From an uncultured Corynebacterium sp. (GTDB lineage Bacteria; Actinomycetota; Actinomycetes; Mycobacteriales; Mycobacteriaceae): DNA of 64,000 nt. This document shows positions 24,837 through 32,778 of this stretch, one piece after another; position 1 is the stretch's first letter, and each line of letters starts with the position of its first letter. Where the stretch lies: contig CALTYZ010000004.1 of the NCBI GenBank assembly GCA_943913645.1, positions 1-64,000 on the forward strand, given 5' to 3'. A program made the translations under genes and the position numbers. The notes under the pieces are model-generated. The model saw only the letters and a program-made list of their open reading frames with translations, had not been told where the DNA came from and searched no databases.

Positions 24837-26245
24837 CACTCCGGCAGGCTCACCGGCAGACCGAGTTGCACCGCGAGCCCACCCATGGCCGTCTCCTTGT
24901 ATTTGCTCATCATGTCACGCCCAGTTGAAGCCATGGTTTCGACCACATCATCCAAGGTGACGATGTTCGTACCATCACCGAGTTTTGCTAAGCGCGCGGC
25001 GTTGATTGCTTTGACCCCGCCGATCGCGTTGCGTTCGATGCACGGTACCTGCACGAGCCCGCCTACCGGGTCGCAGGTGAGGCCGAGGTTGTGTTCTAGG
25101 GCGATCTCCGCTGCATTTTCGACCTGCTGCGGGGTTCCGCCGAGCACTGCGCACATGCCGGCTGCTGCCATCGACGAGGCTGATCCCACCTCACCTTGAC
25201 AGCCAACTTCGGCACCCGAGATCGATGCGTTTTGTTTGATAATGACCCCGATTGCGCCTGCGGTGAGCAAAAACTCCCGCGCGCGTTCGGAGGTGAAGGT
25301 GTCAGTGAAATCTCGGCAGTAGTGCATTACAGCTGGGATGATGCCTGCCGCGCCGTTGGTCGGTGCGGTGACAACTTGGCCATGCGCCGCGTTTTCTTCA
25401 TTTACCGCCAGTGCGAACAGGTTGACCCATTCCATCGCATCAAGACCGCGCGAGCCGGACTGTTCAAACTCCGCGGTCAACAACCGGTGCAGCCGGTGAG
25501 CACGTCGGTTGAGGTTGAGCCCCCCGGGCAAGACCCCATCAGTTTTCAACCCGCGAGCGACGCACTCTTGCATCACGTTCCACACAGCGTCGAGGTGGCT
25601 ATCGAGGTTGTCTTGACCATGCAAGGCCTCCTCATTGACTCGCATGACCTCCGCGATAGACATCTGTTGTTCCGCGCAGTGGTTCAGCAGCTGTGAAGCG
25701 GTCAAAAAGGGGAGCGGGACCTGTGTGTCGGCATGTTCGGCTGCCACTGCGCTGGCTGCACTGGCATTGTCATCACGGTCGAGGTGATTGAACTGTTCTT
25801 GATTAACGATGAAACCACCACCGACGGAGAAGTACCGCTGCTCGCCGGCGAGCTGTGTGTCGGCGTCGTCCCAGGCGGAAAAGATGACGCAGTTGGGATG
25901 CTCAGCAACAGGGGTCGGTTCAAGGTGGAGAACGTATTGGAGCTGGCCGCGAGGACCAGAAATTGTTCCCCGTTCTGCTACCGGTTCACCAGGTTTTGGC
26001 GCGATATCTGTTGTGGTGGTCGTTGGGGTGTAGCCGGCAAGGCCGAGCAGGACGGCGCGATCAGTTCCGTGCCCCACACCGGTAGCCGCCAGCGAGCCGC
26101 GCAGCTCAACTTCGACCGTGTGTGGGTGGGCCGGAAGCGACTCCATGAACGCAAGCGCTGCGCGCATTGGGCCTACTGTGTGCGATGAGGACGGTCCGAT
26201 ACCGATGCTGAACAGGTCAACGACGCTCACCATAGATTGGCTCAT
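24833..26245 (-). CDS. sdaA: L-serine ammonia-lyase (L-serine dehydratase), iron-sulfur type
   Basis: A single-chain [4Fe-4S] L-serine deaminase of about 470 aa producing pyruvate and ammonia. VVDLFSIGIGPSSSHTVGPMRAA is the N-terminal hallmark (substrate Ser/His region). The cluster cysteines are GAEVGCQGEVGSASSM, LGLTCDPVGGLVQVPCIERN. GAAGIIPAV is also conserved. ATG 26245 is chosen: on the minus strand TAGTAT sits 7 bases before it and no SD is present, suggesting a leaderless start. Starts at 26302, 26254 and 26233 are also in frame. It ends in a 4-base overlap with convergent hisS. Confidence 0.94.
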   Translation of the reverse strand: MSQSMVSVVDLFSIGIGPSSSHTVGPMRAALAFMESLPAHPHTVEVELRGSLAATGVGHGTDRAVLLGLAGYTPTTTTTDIAPKPGEPVAERGTISGPRGQLQYVLHLEPTPVAEHPNCVIFSAWDDADTQLAGEQRYFSVGGGFIVNQEQFNHLDRDDNASAASAVAAEHADTQVPLPFLTASQLLNHCAEQQMSIAEVMRVNEEALHGQDNLDSHLDAVWNVMQECVARGLKTDGVLPGGLNLNRRAHRLHRLLTAEFEQSGSRGLDAMEWVNLFALAVNEENAAHGQVVTAPTNGAAGIIPAVMHYCRDFTDTFTSERAREFLLTAGAIGVIIKQNASISGAEVGCQGEVGSASSMAAAGMCAVLGGTPQQVENAAEIALEHNLGLTCDPVGGLVQVPCIERNAIGGVKAINAARLAKLGDGTNIVTLDDVVETMASTGRDMMSKYKETAMGGLAVQLGLPVSLPEC

Positions 26246-26298
26246 GTGCGGCATACTACCGCTAAAAAACTCGGGCCTGTTTTGCTCTTTACGACGTT

Positions 26299-27033
26299 TC
26301 ACGTCGCCGCGGTCAGCGCTGGAATATCAGTAGCCCCCACCACCGCGATTGGGCGTTGCTTGTCGGTGCCGTCTGGGGTGATGATGGCCAGACGCGGCAG
26401 AGCTCCGGAGTCGAGTGGGGTCGTGAGCGCCTCAATTGCTGCTACAGCGGTGGCGTCTCGCGGCAGGAACACTGCGGTGTCGTGCTGGCCTGATAGTTCA
26501 AGGGCGGTGGCGATAGTGGTTGAGTCGATCGTATCGCCTGCCTCCAGCTCGGCCGCGACCCAGCGGGCAATTGCATTGGCGGTCAAAAGTCCGACGCACC
26601 CGTTGTCGGCATAGATCGGAAACTGGGTGTGCCCAGTTTTTCTGATAGCGCGAAGCGCGGCGCGAATTTCATCCTCAGGCGAGAACGTCACAATCTCCTG
26701 GTCGTCACCGACAACCTCAACGGCGAGGACAGGTTGTATCAGAATGTTCCGGATGCGTTGTATCTCCTGGACTGTCTCTGGCAGTGGCTCCGCAATCGGC
26801 CGGAAATCTTGATACTCGCCATGGCTGATCGCATTGCGTAGTTCCGCAAACTCTCTCAGGTCCGCGGCATGATCTTGGGTGATGATGCCGCGTTGAGAGG
26901 CCTGTCTGGTCATCCATTTGAACGAATCGGTCTTTTTCGCGCCAAGTTCTTCACGGAGAAAAGCCTCAATATCGTTAAACGTGGCCAAAAACTCCACTGC
27001 CCGGCTAGGAGACGCAGACGCTGCCGCACTCAT
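26299..27033 (-). CDS. CBS-domain-containing protein
   Basis: A 244-aa cytoplasmic protein. The N-terminal half is helical and charged (FLATFNDIEAFLREEL, LREFAELRNAISHGE, the latter resembling a HEPN-like R..NxISHG segment). The C-terminal half has a pair of CBS-like motifs (FSPEDEIRAALRAIRKTGHTQFPIY.., VGLLTANAIARWV; and the tail LAIITPDGTDKQRPIAVVGATDI). CBS pairs usually bind adenine nucleotides. ATG 27033 has GTGAGG upstream on the minus strand. It lies between the metallopeptidase and sdaA on the same strand. Its partner and function are unknown. Confidence 0.75.
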   Translation of the reverse strand: MSAAASASPSRAVEFLATFNDIEAFLREELGAKKTDSFKWMTRQASQRGIITQDHAADLREFAELRNAISHGEYQDFRPIAEPLPETVQEIQRIRNILIQPVLAVEVVGDDQEIVTFSPEDEIRAALRAIRKTGHTQFPIYADNGCVGLLTANAIARWVAAELEAGDTIDSTTIATALELSGQHDTAVFLPRDATAVAAIEALTTPLDSGALPRLAIITPDGTDKQRPIAVVGATDIPALTAAT

Positions 27034-27052
27034 TGGACCTCACTTACTGGAC

Positions 27053-27970
27053 CTAGTCCTTGTAGACACCGCGGTTGAGCGTGTCGCATGCAGACATTTT
27101 GCCGGTCTGGTACCCAGACATGAACGCAGTGCCGCGTTGTTCAGAAGACCCGTGTGTCCACGCATCTGGGTCTACCTCACCACCTGAGCGCCGCTGAATG
27201 TTGTCGTCGCCGATAGCTTGTGCAGTCTGGATCGCCTCGTTCAACTGCTCTTCAGTAATTGTGTCAAGCATTCCCTCCCCTTCGGCGTAGTGCGCCCACA
27301 GTCCGGCGTAGCAGTCTGCTTGCAGTTCAATTGCCACTGCGGCGGAGTCCTCGCCTGGGTTTTTATAGTCGCTCAGCCCAAGAGTGCCTTCGATCTGTTG
27401 GATATGGTGCCCCATCTCGTGGGAGGTTGCGTACATCTGCGCCAGCGGTCCGGAGCTGCCGCCAAGTTTGTGCAATTGATCGAAGAAGGAGACATCAAGA
27501 TAGGCGGTTTCATCGCGTGGGCAGTAGAACGGCCCGGTGTCGGCTGTGGCGTAGCCGCAGCCCGTGTTCACATCCCCCTTGAAAATGTGCATACCGGGTT
27601 GTCGGTACTCAAGGTTGGCCTGCTCAGGTAGGACATGGGACCAGACTTGGTCCACAGACATGACGGTGGCACCAGCGCGGCAGTCCACATACTCGTTTTG
27701 CGCGTTTGGAGCATCGCAATGATCCATGTTGTACTCGCCTTGGGACTGGTTTTCTCCCTGCGGTGGGCTGAACATCCCGCCTCCGCCCCCGAATCCACCA
27801 AGTAGCCACAGAGCGAGCAATACCAGCACCACAGTGCCGATGCCGCCGCCCCCGAGCAAGACGGGAAGCGCCATCATGCCAGCGCCGCTCGGCATTGGGC
27901 TTCGCCCTGATCCGGAGCTGGTCTGTACACGCTGACCGGCACCCTGACCAAAATCACCTTTGAAAGTCAT
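27053..27970 (-). CDS. Neutral zinc metallopeptidase (YpfJ family)
   Basis: A 305-aa membrane-anchored putative metallopeptidase. A Gly-rich N-terminus leads into a membrane helix (GTVVLVLLALWLLGGFGGGGG), then an extracytoplasmic domain with the zinc motif TSHEMGHHIQQIEG (HExxH), ELQADCYAGLWAHY (third ligand region) and MSGYQTGKMSACDTLN. It matches the YpfJ/zinc_peptidase-like family, whose substrate is unknown. ATG 27970 is the usual family start type (MTFKGD..); ATG 27991 is an alternative. It is divergent from aspS. Confidence 0.88.
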   Translation of the reverse strand: MTFKGDFGQGAGQRVQTSSGSGRSPMPSGAGMMALPVLLGGGGIGTVVLVLLALWLLGGFGGGGGMFSPPQGENQSQGEYNMDHCDAPNAQNEYVDCRAGATVMSVDQVWSHVLPEQANLEYRQPGMHIFKGDVNTGCGYATADTGPFYCPRDETAYLDVSFFDQLHKLGGSSGPLAQMYATSHEMGHHIQQIEGTLGLSDYKNPGEDSAAVAIELQADCYAGLWAHYAEGEGMLDTITEEQLNEAIQTAQAIGDDNIQRRSGGEVDPDAWTHGSSEQRGTAFMSGYQTGKMSACDTLNRGVYKD

Positions 27971-28033
27971 GGGAAGCATTTTGCCAAACATCTGACGCTA
28001 ATGGGCCTGTCGGCACATGAAGAATGCGCACGG

Positions 28034-28039
28034 TAGACT
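28034..28039 (+). promoter_or_regulatory. Candidate -10 element for aspS
   Basis: TAGACT at 28034-28039 lies 47 bases before the aspS GTG in the divergent gap 27971-28086. No clear -35 is seen. Confidence 0.4.
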
Positions 28040-28086
28040 TTTGGCGTTTAGAATTCGCCGTTACGTGGAAGGACGTGGAACACGCC

Positions 28087-29964
28087 GTGCTGCGCACTCA
28101 TCTCGCTGGAGACCTCCGCAAAGAACTCGCCGGGCAAACCGTCACGTTGACAGGTTGGGTTGCACGCCGTCGTGACCACGGTGGCGTTATTTTTATTGAT
28201 CTGCGAGACCGATCAGGGTTGGCGCAGGTAGTTTTTCGCGAATCTGAGGTGGCAGAAGCAGCGCATGACCTGCGAAGTGAATATGTCATTCAAGTTTCCG
28301 GTGTTGTTGAGCTGCGGCCGGAAGGCTCCGCAAACCCAAACCTCGCTTCGGGGGAAGTCGAGGTCAACGTTCATGAGCTCACAGTTTTGAACACAGCGGC
28401 AACGTTGCCATTCCAGGTTGAAGATGCATCGTCGAGTGAAGTCGGCGAGGAAACCCGCCTCAAGTACCGTTACCTTGATCTACGCCGGGAGCCGCAAGCT
28501 CAGGCGCTGCGGCTGCGTGCAGCCGCGAACCAAGCGGCTCGGCGAGTGCTCGACGCTCACGATTTCGTGGAGGTGGAAACACCGACCCTGACCCGCTCTA
28601 CACCGGAGGGCGCACGGGACTTCATCGTTCCCGCACGCCTGAAGCCAGGCTCATGGTATGCGTTGCCGCAATCGCCTCAGCTTTTCAAACAGTTGCTCAT
28701 GGTTGCCGGTATTGAGCGCTACTATCAAATCGCTCGTTGCTACCGCGATGAGGACTTTCGCGCTGACCGTCAGCCTGAATTCACCCAGCTCGACGTCGAG
28801 GCATCGTTCGTTGACCAAGACGATGTCATTGACCTTGCAGAAGAGATCCTCGTCGAGCTCTGGAAGCTCATTGGCTATGACATCCCTACACCCATCGCGC
28901 GCATGACCTATCAGGAAGCGATGGAGAAGTACGGTTCAGATAAACCCGACCTCCGGTTTGATATTCCTCTGGTGGAATGCACTGAATTTTTCCGCGACAC
29001 GCCGTTTCGGGTATTTCAAGCGGAGTACGTCGGTGCCGTGGTGATGGAAGGAGGTGCTGCCCAGCCGCGCCGCCAGCTCGACGCGTGGCAGGAGTGGGCC
29101 AAACAGCGCGGGGCGAAGGGGCTGGCGTATATCCTTGTGCAGCAAGATGGTGAGCTCACCGGGCCCGTCGCGAAGAACATCACCGATGAGGAGAAAGCTG
29201 GCATCGCCGCGCATGTTGACGCAAAACCGGGCGACGCAATTTTCTTTGCCGCCGGAGATACGAAAGCGTCTCGCGCGCTACTCGGGGCGGCGCGCGGTGA
29301 AATCGCGCGGAAACTTGACCTGATCAACGAGGACGACTGGGCCTTTACCTGGGTTGTTGACGCGCCACTGTTTGAGCCAGTAGCTGACGCACAGGCATCA
29401 GGTGATGTGGCATTGGGGCACTCAAAGTGGACAGCGGTGCACCACGCGTTTACCTCGCCAAAACCCGATTACTTGGACACGTTCGATACCGATCCGGCCA
29501 ACGCTTTGGCGTATGCGTACGACATCGTTTGCAACGGCAATGAGATCGGCGGGGGGTCAATCCGCATTCACCAGAGCGACGTGCAGGAGCGGGTGTTCAA
29601 GGTGATGGGTATTACCGAAGACGAAGCCAAGGACAAGTTTGGCTTCCTGCTCGACGCGTTCGCCTTCGGTGCCCCGCCTCATGGTGGTATCGCGTTTGGT
29701 TGGGACCGAATCGTTTCGCTGCTCGGCGGTTTTGAATCAATTCGTGATGTTATCGCCTTCCCGAAGTCTGGCGGGGGAGTTGACCCGCTGACCGACGCAC
29801 CGGCACCGATCCCGGCATCGCAACGTGCCGAAACAGGAGTCGACTTCAAACCGAAGGCATCCACAACCGCAAAGCGGCATAATGATGTGACGCTCACAGA
29901 TGATGCAGCAGATAACGAGGCTGAAGCAGCTGGTGCCGGCACACAGACCGGCACACGCAGCTGA
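28087..29964 (+). CDS. aspS: Aspartyl-tRNA synthetase
   Basis: A bacterial-type class II synthetase of 625 aa. It starts with an OB-fold anticodon domain (VTLTGWVARRRDHGGVIFIDL). The catalytic core has TPEGARDFIVP, QSPQLFKQLLMVAG, ARCYRDEDFRADRQPEFTQLD (motif 2), an inserted GAD domain, and GIAFGWDRIVSLL (motif 3). A hydrophilic Ala/Glu tail of about 40 residues follows. GTG 28087, after AAGGACGTGG, matches the family N-terminus; the longer frame from 28024 would cross the promoter. The aspS-kinase-rarA-alaS order is typical of Corynebacterium. Confidence 0.96.
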   Translation: MLRTHLAGDLRKELAGQTVTLTGWVARRRDHGGVIFIDLRDRSGLAQVVFRESEVAEAAHDLRSEYVIQVSGVVELRPEGSANPNLASGEVEVNVHELTVLNTAATLPFQVEDASSSEVGEETRLKYRYLDLRREPQAQALRLRAAANQAARRVLDAHDFVEVETPTLTRSTPEGARDFIVPARLKPGSWYALPQSPQLFKQLLMVAGIERYYQIARCYRDEDFRADRQPEFTQLDVEASFVDQDDVIDLAEEILVELWKLIGYDIPTPIARMTYQEAMEKYGSDKPDLRFDIPLVECTEFFRDTPFRVFQAEYVGAVVMEGGAAQPRRQLDAWQEWAKQRGAKGLAYILVQQDGELTGPVAKNITDEEKAGIAAHVDAKPGDAIFFAAGDTKASRALLGAARGEIARKLDLINEDDWAFTWVVDAPLFEPVADAQASGDVALGHSKWTAVHHAFTSPKPDYLDTFDTDPANALAYAYDIVCNGNEIGGGSIRIHQSDVQERVFKVMGITEDEAKDKFGFLLDAFAFGAPPHGGIAFGWDRIVSLLGGFESIRDVIAFPKSGGGVDPLTDAPAPIPASQRAETGVDFKPKASTTAKRHNDVTLTDDAADNEAEAAGAGTQTGTRS

Positions 29965-30010
29965 ACTACTGGGCTGCGGACTGGCGGTGGTGTGCGCAAG
30001 GGAGTGAGGC

Positions 30011-31246
30011 ATGCAACACGATGCTGTAATTCGTGCCGCTGAAGGGGTATTGACTCAGCGCTATGGCGGTATGCAACAACTCGTCGACGTTGTGCGTCTC
30101 AACGGCTCAGGCGTCGCCGGGGTCTACCGAGCGAAAGTAGCACCGAACCCGTTTTTGCAGCACCGCACAGTGGTGGTCAAACACGCTCCCGAAACCGGTT
30201 ATGCGTTCGATGATGCCGCATTTTTACGCGAAGTGGTCGCATACCAATTCACGACGTCGTTGAGTAGTGATGTCAGGCCCGGACCCGTACTGCTGGCGTA
30301 CGACATTGAACAGCGGATGCTGATTATCTCGGATGCTGGCGATGGTGACACGCTTGCGTTGATGCTTGAGCGGGCAGATGAGGCACAGTACGTGCAAATA
30401 TTGCGGAACCTGGGCACAGCGCTGGGACGAATGCACGCTGGAACTGCGGAGAGGGAGCCTGCATTCAATGTGCTCTTCGACCGCATGATGCGATCACGCA
30501 CCGGGGCAGAGGGAGTACAACAGCTTCGTGATAAGTTGCTTGCCCACCGCATCCGCCTGGGCATCACCATGCTTGAACACGCCGGGATGACAGTGCCTAC
30601 CGAAGTGTCGCTCACGGCGGCCAATATACAATCCCGGCTACTTCGGGGTGGTGTACGAGCATTTACGCCGTTCGACCTATCGCCAGACAACATTATTTAC
30701 ACCGAGCATGGAACGCAGTTTTTGGACTATGAGTGGGCTGGGTTCCGCGACGCCTCTTTTGATGTTGCGTTCGTCGCCGCGGGGTTCCCGCTCTACCTTT
30801 CGCCGCAGTCCTATAACGAAGACGCCGTGCAAGCGTTCATCGACGCGTGGCTTCAGGAGGTGAGTACCACGTGGCCGCTGCTGCGTCACGACGATACCCT
30901 GCAGGCCCGCATCACCGGAGCGATGATTGGTTGGGCGCTGTCGAGCTTGTCACTGCTTAACCCACTTGCTCTGTCAGAGGTGACTGCGAACGACACGGAG
31001 CTTGCAGCCGAGTTTGCACGAGCCGGAATCGATCTTGATGCCGATGTCGAAGACTATGACTTCGGCATCGAGGGTGACATTTTGCGGGCCCCGCGCGAGT
31101 GCCCATTTAACGCATCCGAACTCATGGTGCGGGCAGATCTGCGGGAGACGTTCCTCGCCTTAGCAAACTACGCCGGCACTGGGCGCGATACCGCATACCT
31201 TGTAATTGCTGACTTCGCACAGCGCGTCGCGCAACGACTGCAATAA
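30011..31246 (+). CDS. Protein-kinase-like phosphotransferase (APH-type fold), unknown substrate
   Basis: A 411-aa protein that I place in the aminoglycoside phosphotransferase/kinase-like superfamily. Landmarks are VVVKHAPE near residue 58 (ATP Lys), a C-lobe catalytic loop FTPFDLSPDNIIYTE (Asp and Asn kept, but the usual HGD is PFD) and FLDYEWAGFRDASFDVAFVAAG (metal Asp). It starts at ATG 30011 with AGGGAGTGAGG upstream and lies 46 bases after aspS and 11 before rarA. Genes of this kind recur at this locus in Corynebacterium as hypothetical proteins. Aminoglycoside resistance is not implied; the substrate is unknown. Confidence 0.75.
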   Translation: MQHDAVIRAAEGVLTQRYGGMQQLVDVVRLNGSGVAGVYRAKVAPNPFLQHRTVVVKHAPETGYAFDDAAFLREVVAYQFTTSLSSDVRPGPVLLAYDIEQRMLIISDAGDGDTLALMLERADEAQYVQILRNLGTALGRMHAGTAEREPAFNVLFDRMMRSRTGAEGVQQLRDKLLAHRIRLGITMLEHAGMTVPTEVSLTAANIQSRLLRGGVRAFTPFDLSPDNIIYTEHGTQFLDYEWAGFRDASFDVAFVAAGFPLYLSPQSYNEDAVQAFIDAWLQEVSTTWPLLRHDDTLQARITGAMIGWALSSLSLLNPLALSEVTANDTELAAEFARAGIDLDADVEDYDFGIEGDILRAPRECPFNASELMVRADLRETFLALANYAGTGRDTAYLVIADFAQRVAQRLQ

Positions 31247-31257
31247 GCCGGTGACCG

Positions 31258-32634
31258 ATGACGCAATCAGGGTTGTTTGATGGGAACGAATGGGGACAGG
31301 TTGAGCCATTCACCAGCAGTGACGGGGTGGGTGCGCGAGGTTCGAGGTTTTTCGACACTGCTGCGACCGCCCCGCTTGCCGCCCGCATGCGCCCGCGCAA
31401 TCTCGATGAGATAGCCGGTCAACGGCACTTGCTCGGAAAGGGAAAACCGCTGCGGCGCCTGATCGAAGGTGCCGGGGCGGCCTCGGTAATCCTCTACGGC
31501 CCCCCAGGGACAGGAAAAACCACCATTGCGTCACTGATTGCTCAGACCATGGGGCAAAACTTCGTCGCGCTCTCCGCCCTGAACTCCGGTGTGAAAGAGG
31601 TGCGGCAGGTGATTGATCAAGCCCGCCGCGAGCTGGTGCAGGGCGAGAAAACCGTGTTGTTCATCGATGAAGTACACCGGTTTTCAAAAACCCAGCAGGA
31701 TGCGCTGCTGGCAGCGGTAGAAAACCGTACCGTGTTGCTCGTTGCCGCGACTACGGAGAATCCGAGCTTCTCTGTAGTAGCCCCGCTCTTATCGCGTTCA
31801 TTACTGCTCAAACTTGAACCACTGGGTGATCAAGACCTGCGGGCGGTGCTCACACGCGCTGTTGATGATAAACGCGGGTTAGACGGGGCTGTCTCCGTTG
31901 CAAGCGAGGCAGTGGATCAACTCGTGCTTCTCGCCGCAGGAGATGCGCGCAGAGCACTGACGTACTTGGAGGCAGCTGCAGAGGCGACTGATGTTGGCGG
32001 TGTAATCACCCTTGAGACTGTGCGTGAAAACGTCAACCGCGCAGTGGTGCGCTATGACCGCGATGACGATCAGCACTATGACGTGGTGAGTGCCTTTATC
32101 AAATCTATCCGCGGCTCCGACGTAGATGCAGCACTGCATTACCTTGCTCGCATGATTGAAGCGGGAGAAGACCCCCGGTTTATCGCACGTCGCCTCGTCA
32201 TTCACGCCTCAGAAGATATTGGCATGGCTGATCCGACTGCGTTGCAAACTGCCACAGCGGCAGCACAAGCTGTGCAGTTCATTGGTTTGCCCGAGGGGCG
32301 CCTTGCACTCGCGCAGGCGACAATCCACCTTGCCACCGCGCCCAAGTCGCCGGCGGTGTATCAGGCGATTGCCAGGGCGCAGGAGGACATCCGTACTGGC
32401 CACGTCGGTCCGGTCCCGGCGCATTTACGTGATGGCCACTATGAGGGTGCGAAGGCGATGGGAAACGCTATTGGTTACGTTTACCCGCACGATGACCCAC
32501 GTGGTGTGGTGGCACAGCAATACATCCCGGAGGGGATGGAACAGCGCGTGTACTACGAACCCACCGACCATGGAGCTGAAAAGCGAGTGCGGGACTACTT
32601 GGGCAAATTGCGCCAGATTGTTCGGGGGAAATAG
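31258..32634 (+). CDS. rarA: Replication-associated recombination protein RarA (MgsA)
   Basis: An AAA+ ATPase of 458 aa of the RarA/MgsA/WRNIP1 family that acts at stalled replication forks. Visible are PLAARMRPRNLDEIAGQ, Walker A YGPPGTGKTT, Walker B TVLFIDEVHRFSKTQQDALL and sensor 1 LLVAATTENPSFSVV. The C-terminal tetramerisation region has KSIRGSDVDAALHYLARM and ASEDIGMADP. It starts 11 bases after the kinase-like gene. Confidence 0.95.
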   Translation: MTQSGLFDGNEWGQVEPFTSSDGVGARGSRFFDTAATAPLAARMRPRNLDEIAGQRHLLGKGKPLRRLIEGAGAASVILYGPPGTGKTTIASLIAQTMGQNFVALSALNSGVKEVRQVIDQARRELVQGEKTVLFIDEVHRFSKTQQDALLAAVENRTVLLVAATTENPSFSVVAPLLSRSLLLKLEPLGDQDLRAVLTRAVDDKRGLDGAVSVASEAVDQLVLLAAGDARRALTYLEAAAEATDVGGVITLETVRENVNRAVVRYDRDDDQHYDVVSAFIKSIRGSDVDAALHYLARMIEAGEDPRFIARRLVIHASEDIGMADPTALQTATAAAQAVQFIGLPEGRLALAQATIHLATAPKSPAVYQAIARAQEDIRTGHVGPVPAHLRDGHYEGAKAMGNAIGYVYPHDDPRGVVAQQYIPEGMEQRVYYEPTDHGAEKRVRDYLGKLRQIVRGK

Positions 32635-32708
32635 TCCGGAGCGTAGCTGGGGAACACGTGATATTTGCGGTGCTGGTCGTGCGAATCGCATTGTGTTGCC
32701 ACGGGTAG

Positions 32709-32760
32709 AGTGGTGCGAGGATTTAGACAGCAAACAGCGCGCGATTGAAGTCGCACCACT
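32709..32760 (+). promoter_or_regulatory. Long inverted repeat in the alaS leader
   Basis: AGTGGTGCGA (32709-32718) is the exact reverse complement of TCGCACCACT (32751-32760). A smaller hairpin GCGA (32741-32744)/TCGC (32751-32754) uses part of the same right arm, so the two pairings exclude each other. The right arm ends 1 base before the SD region AAAGGA (32762-32767). It could be an RNA leader switch or a DNA operator; TAGAGT at 32706-32711 could be a -10. Confidence 0.5.
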
Positions 32761-32778
32761 GAAAGGACGAGTACCTCC

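Noticed and set aside
30011..31246. Aminoglycoside resistance gene
   Set aside because: Only the broad kinase-like fold is shared; the catalytic loop differs and the locus is housekeeping.
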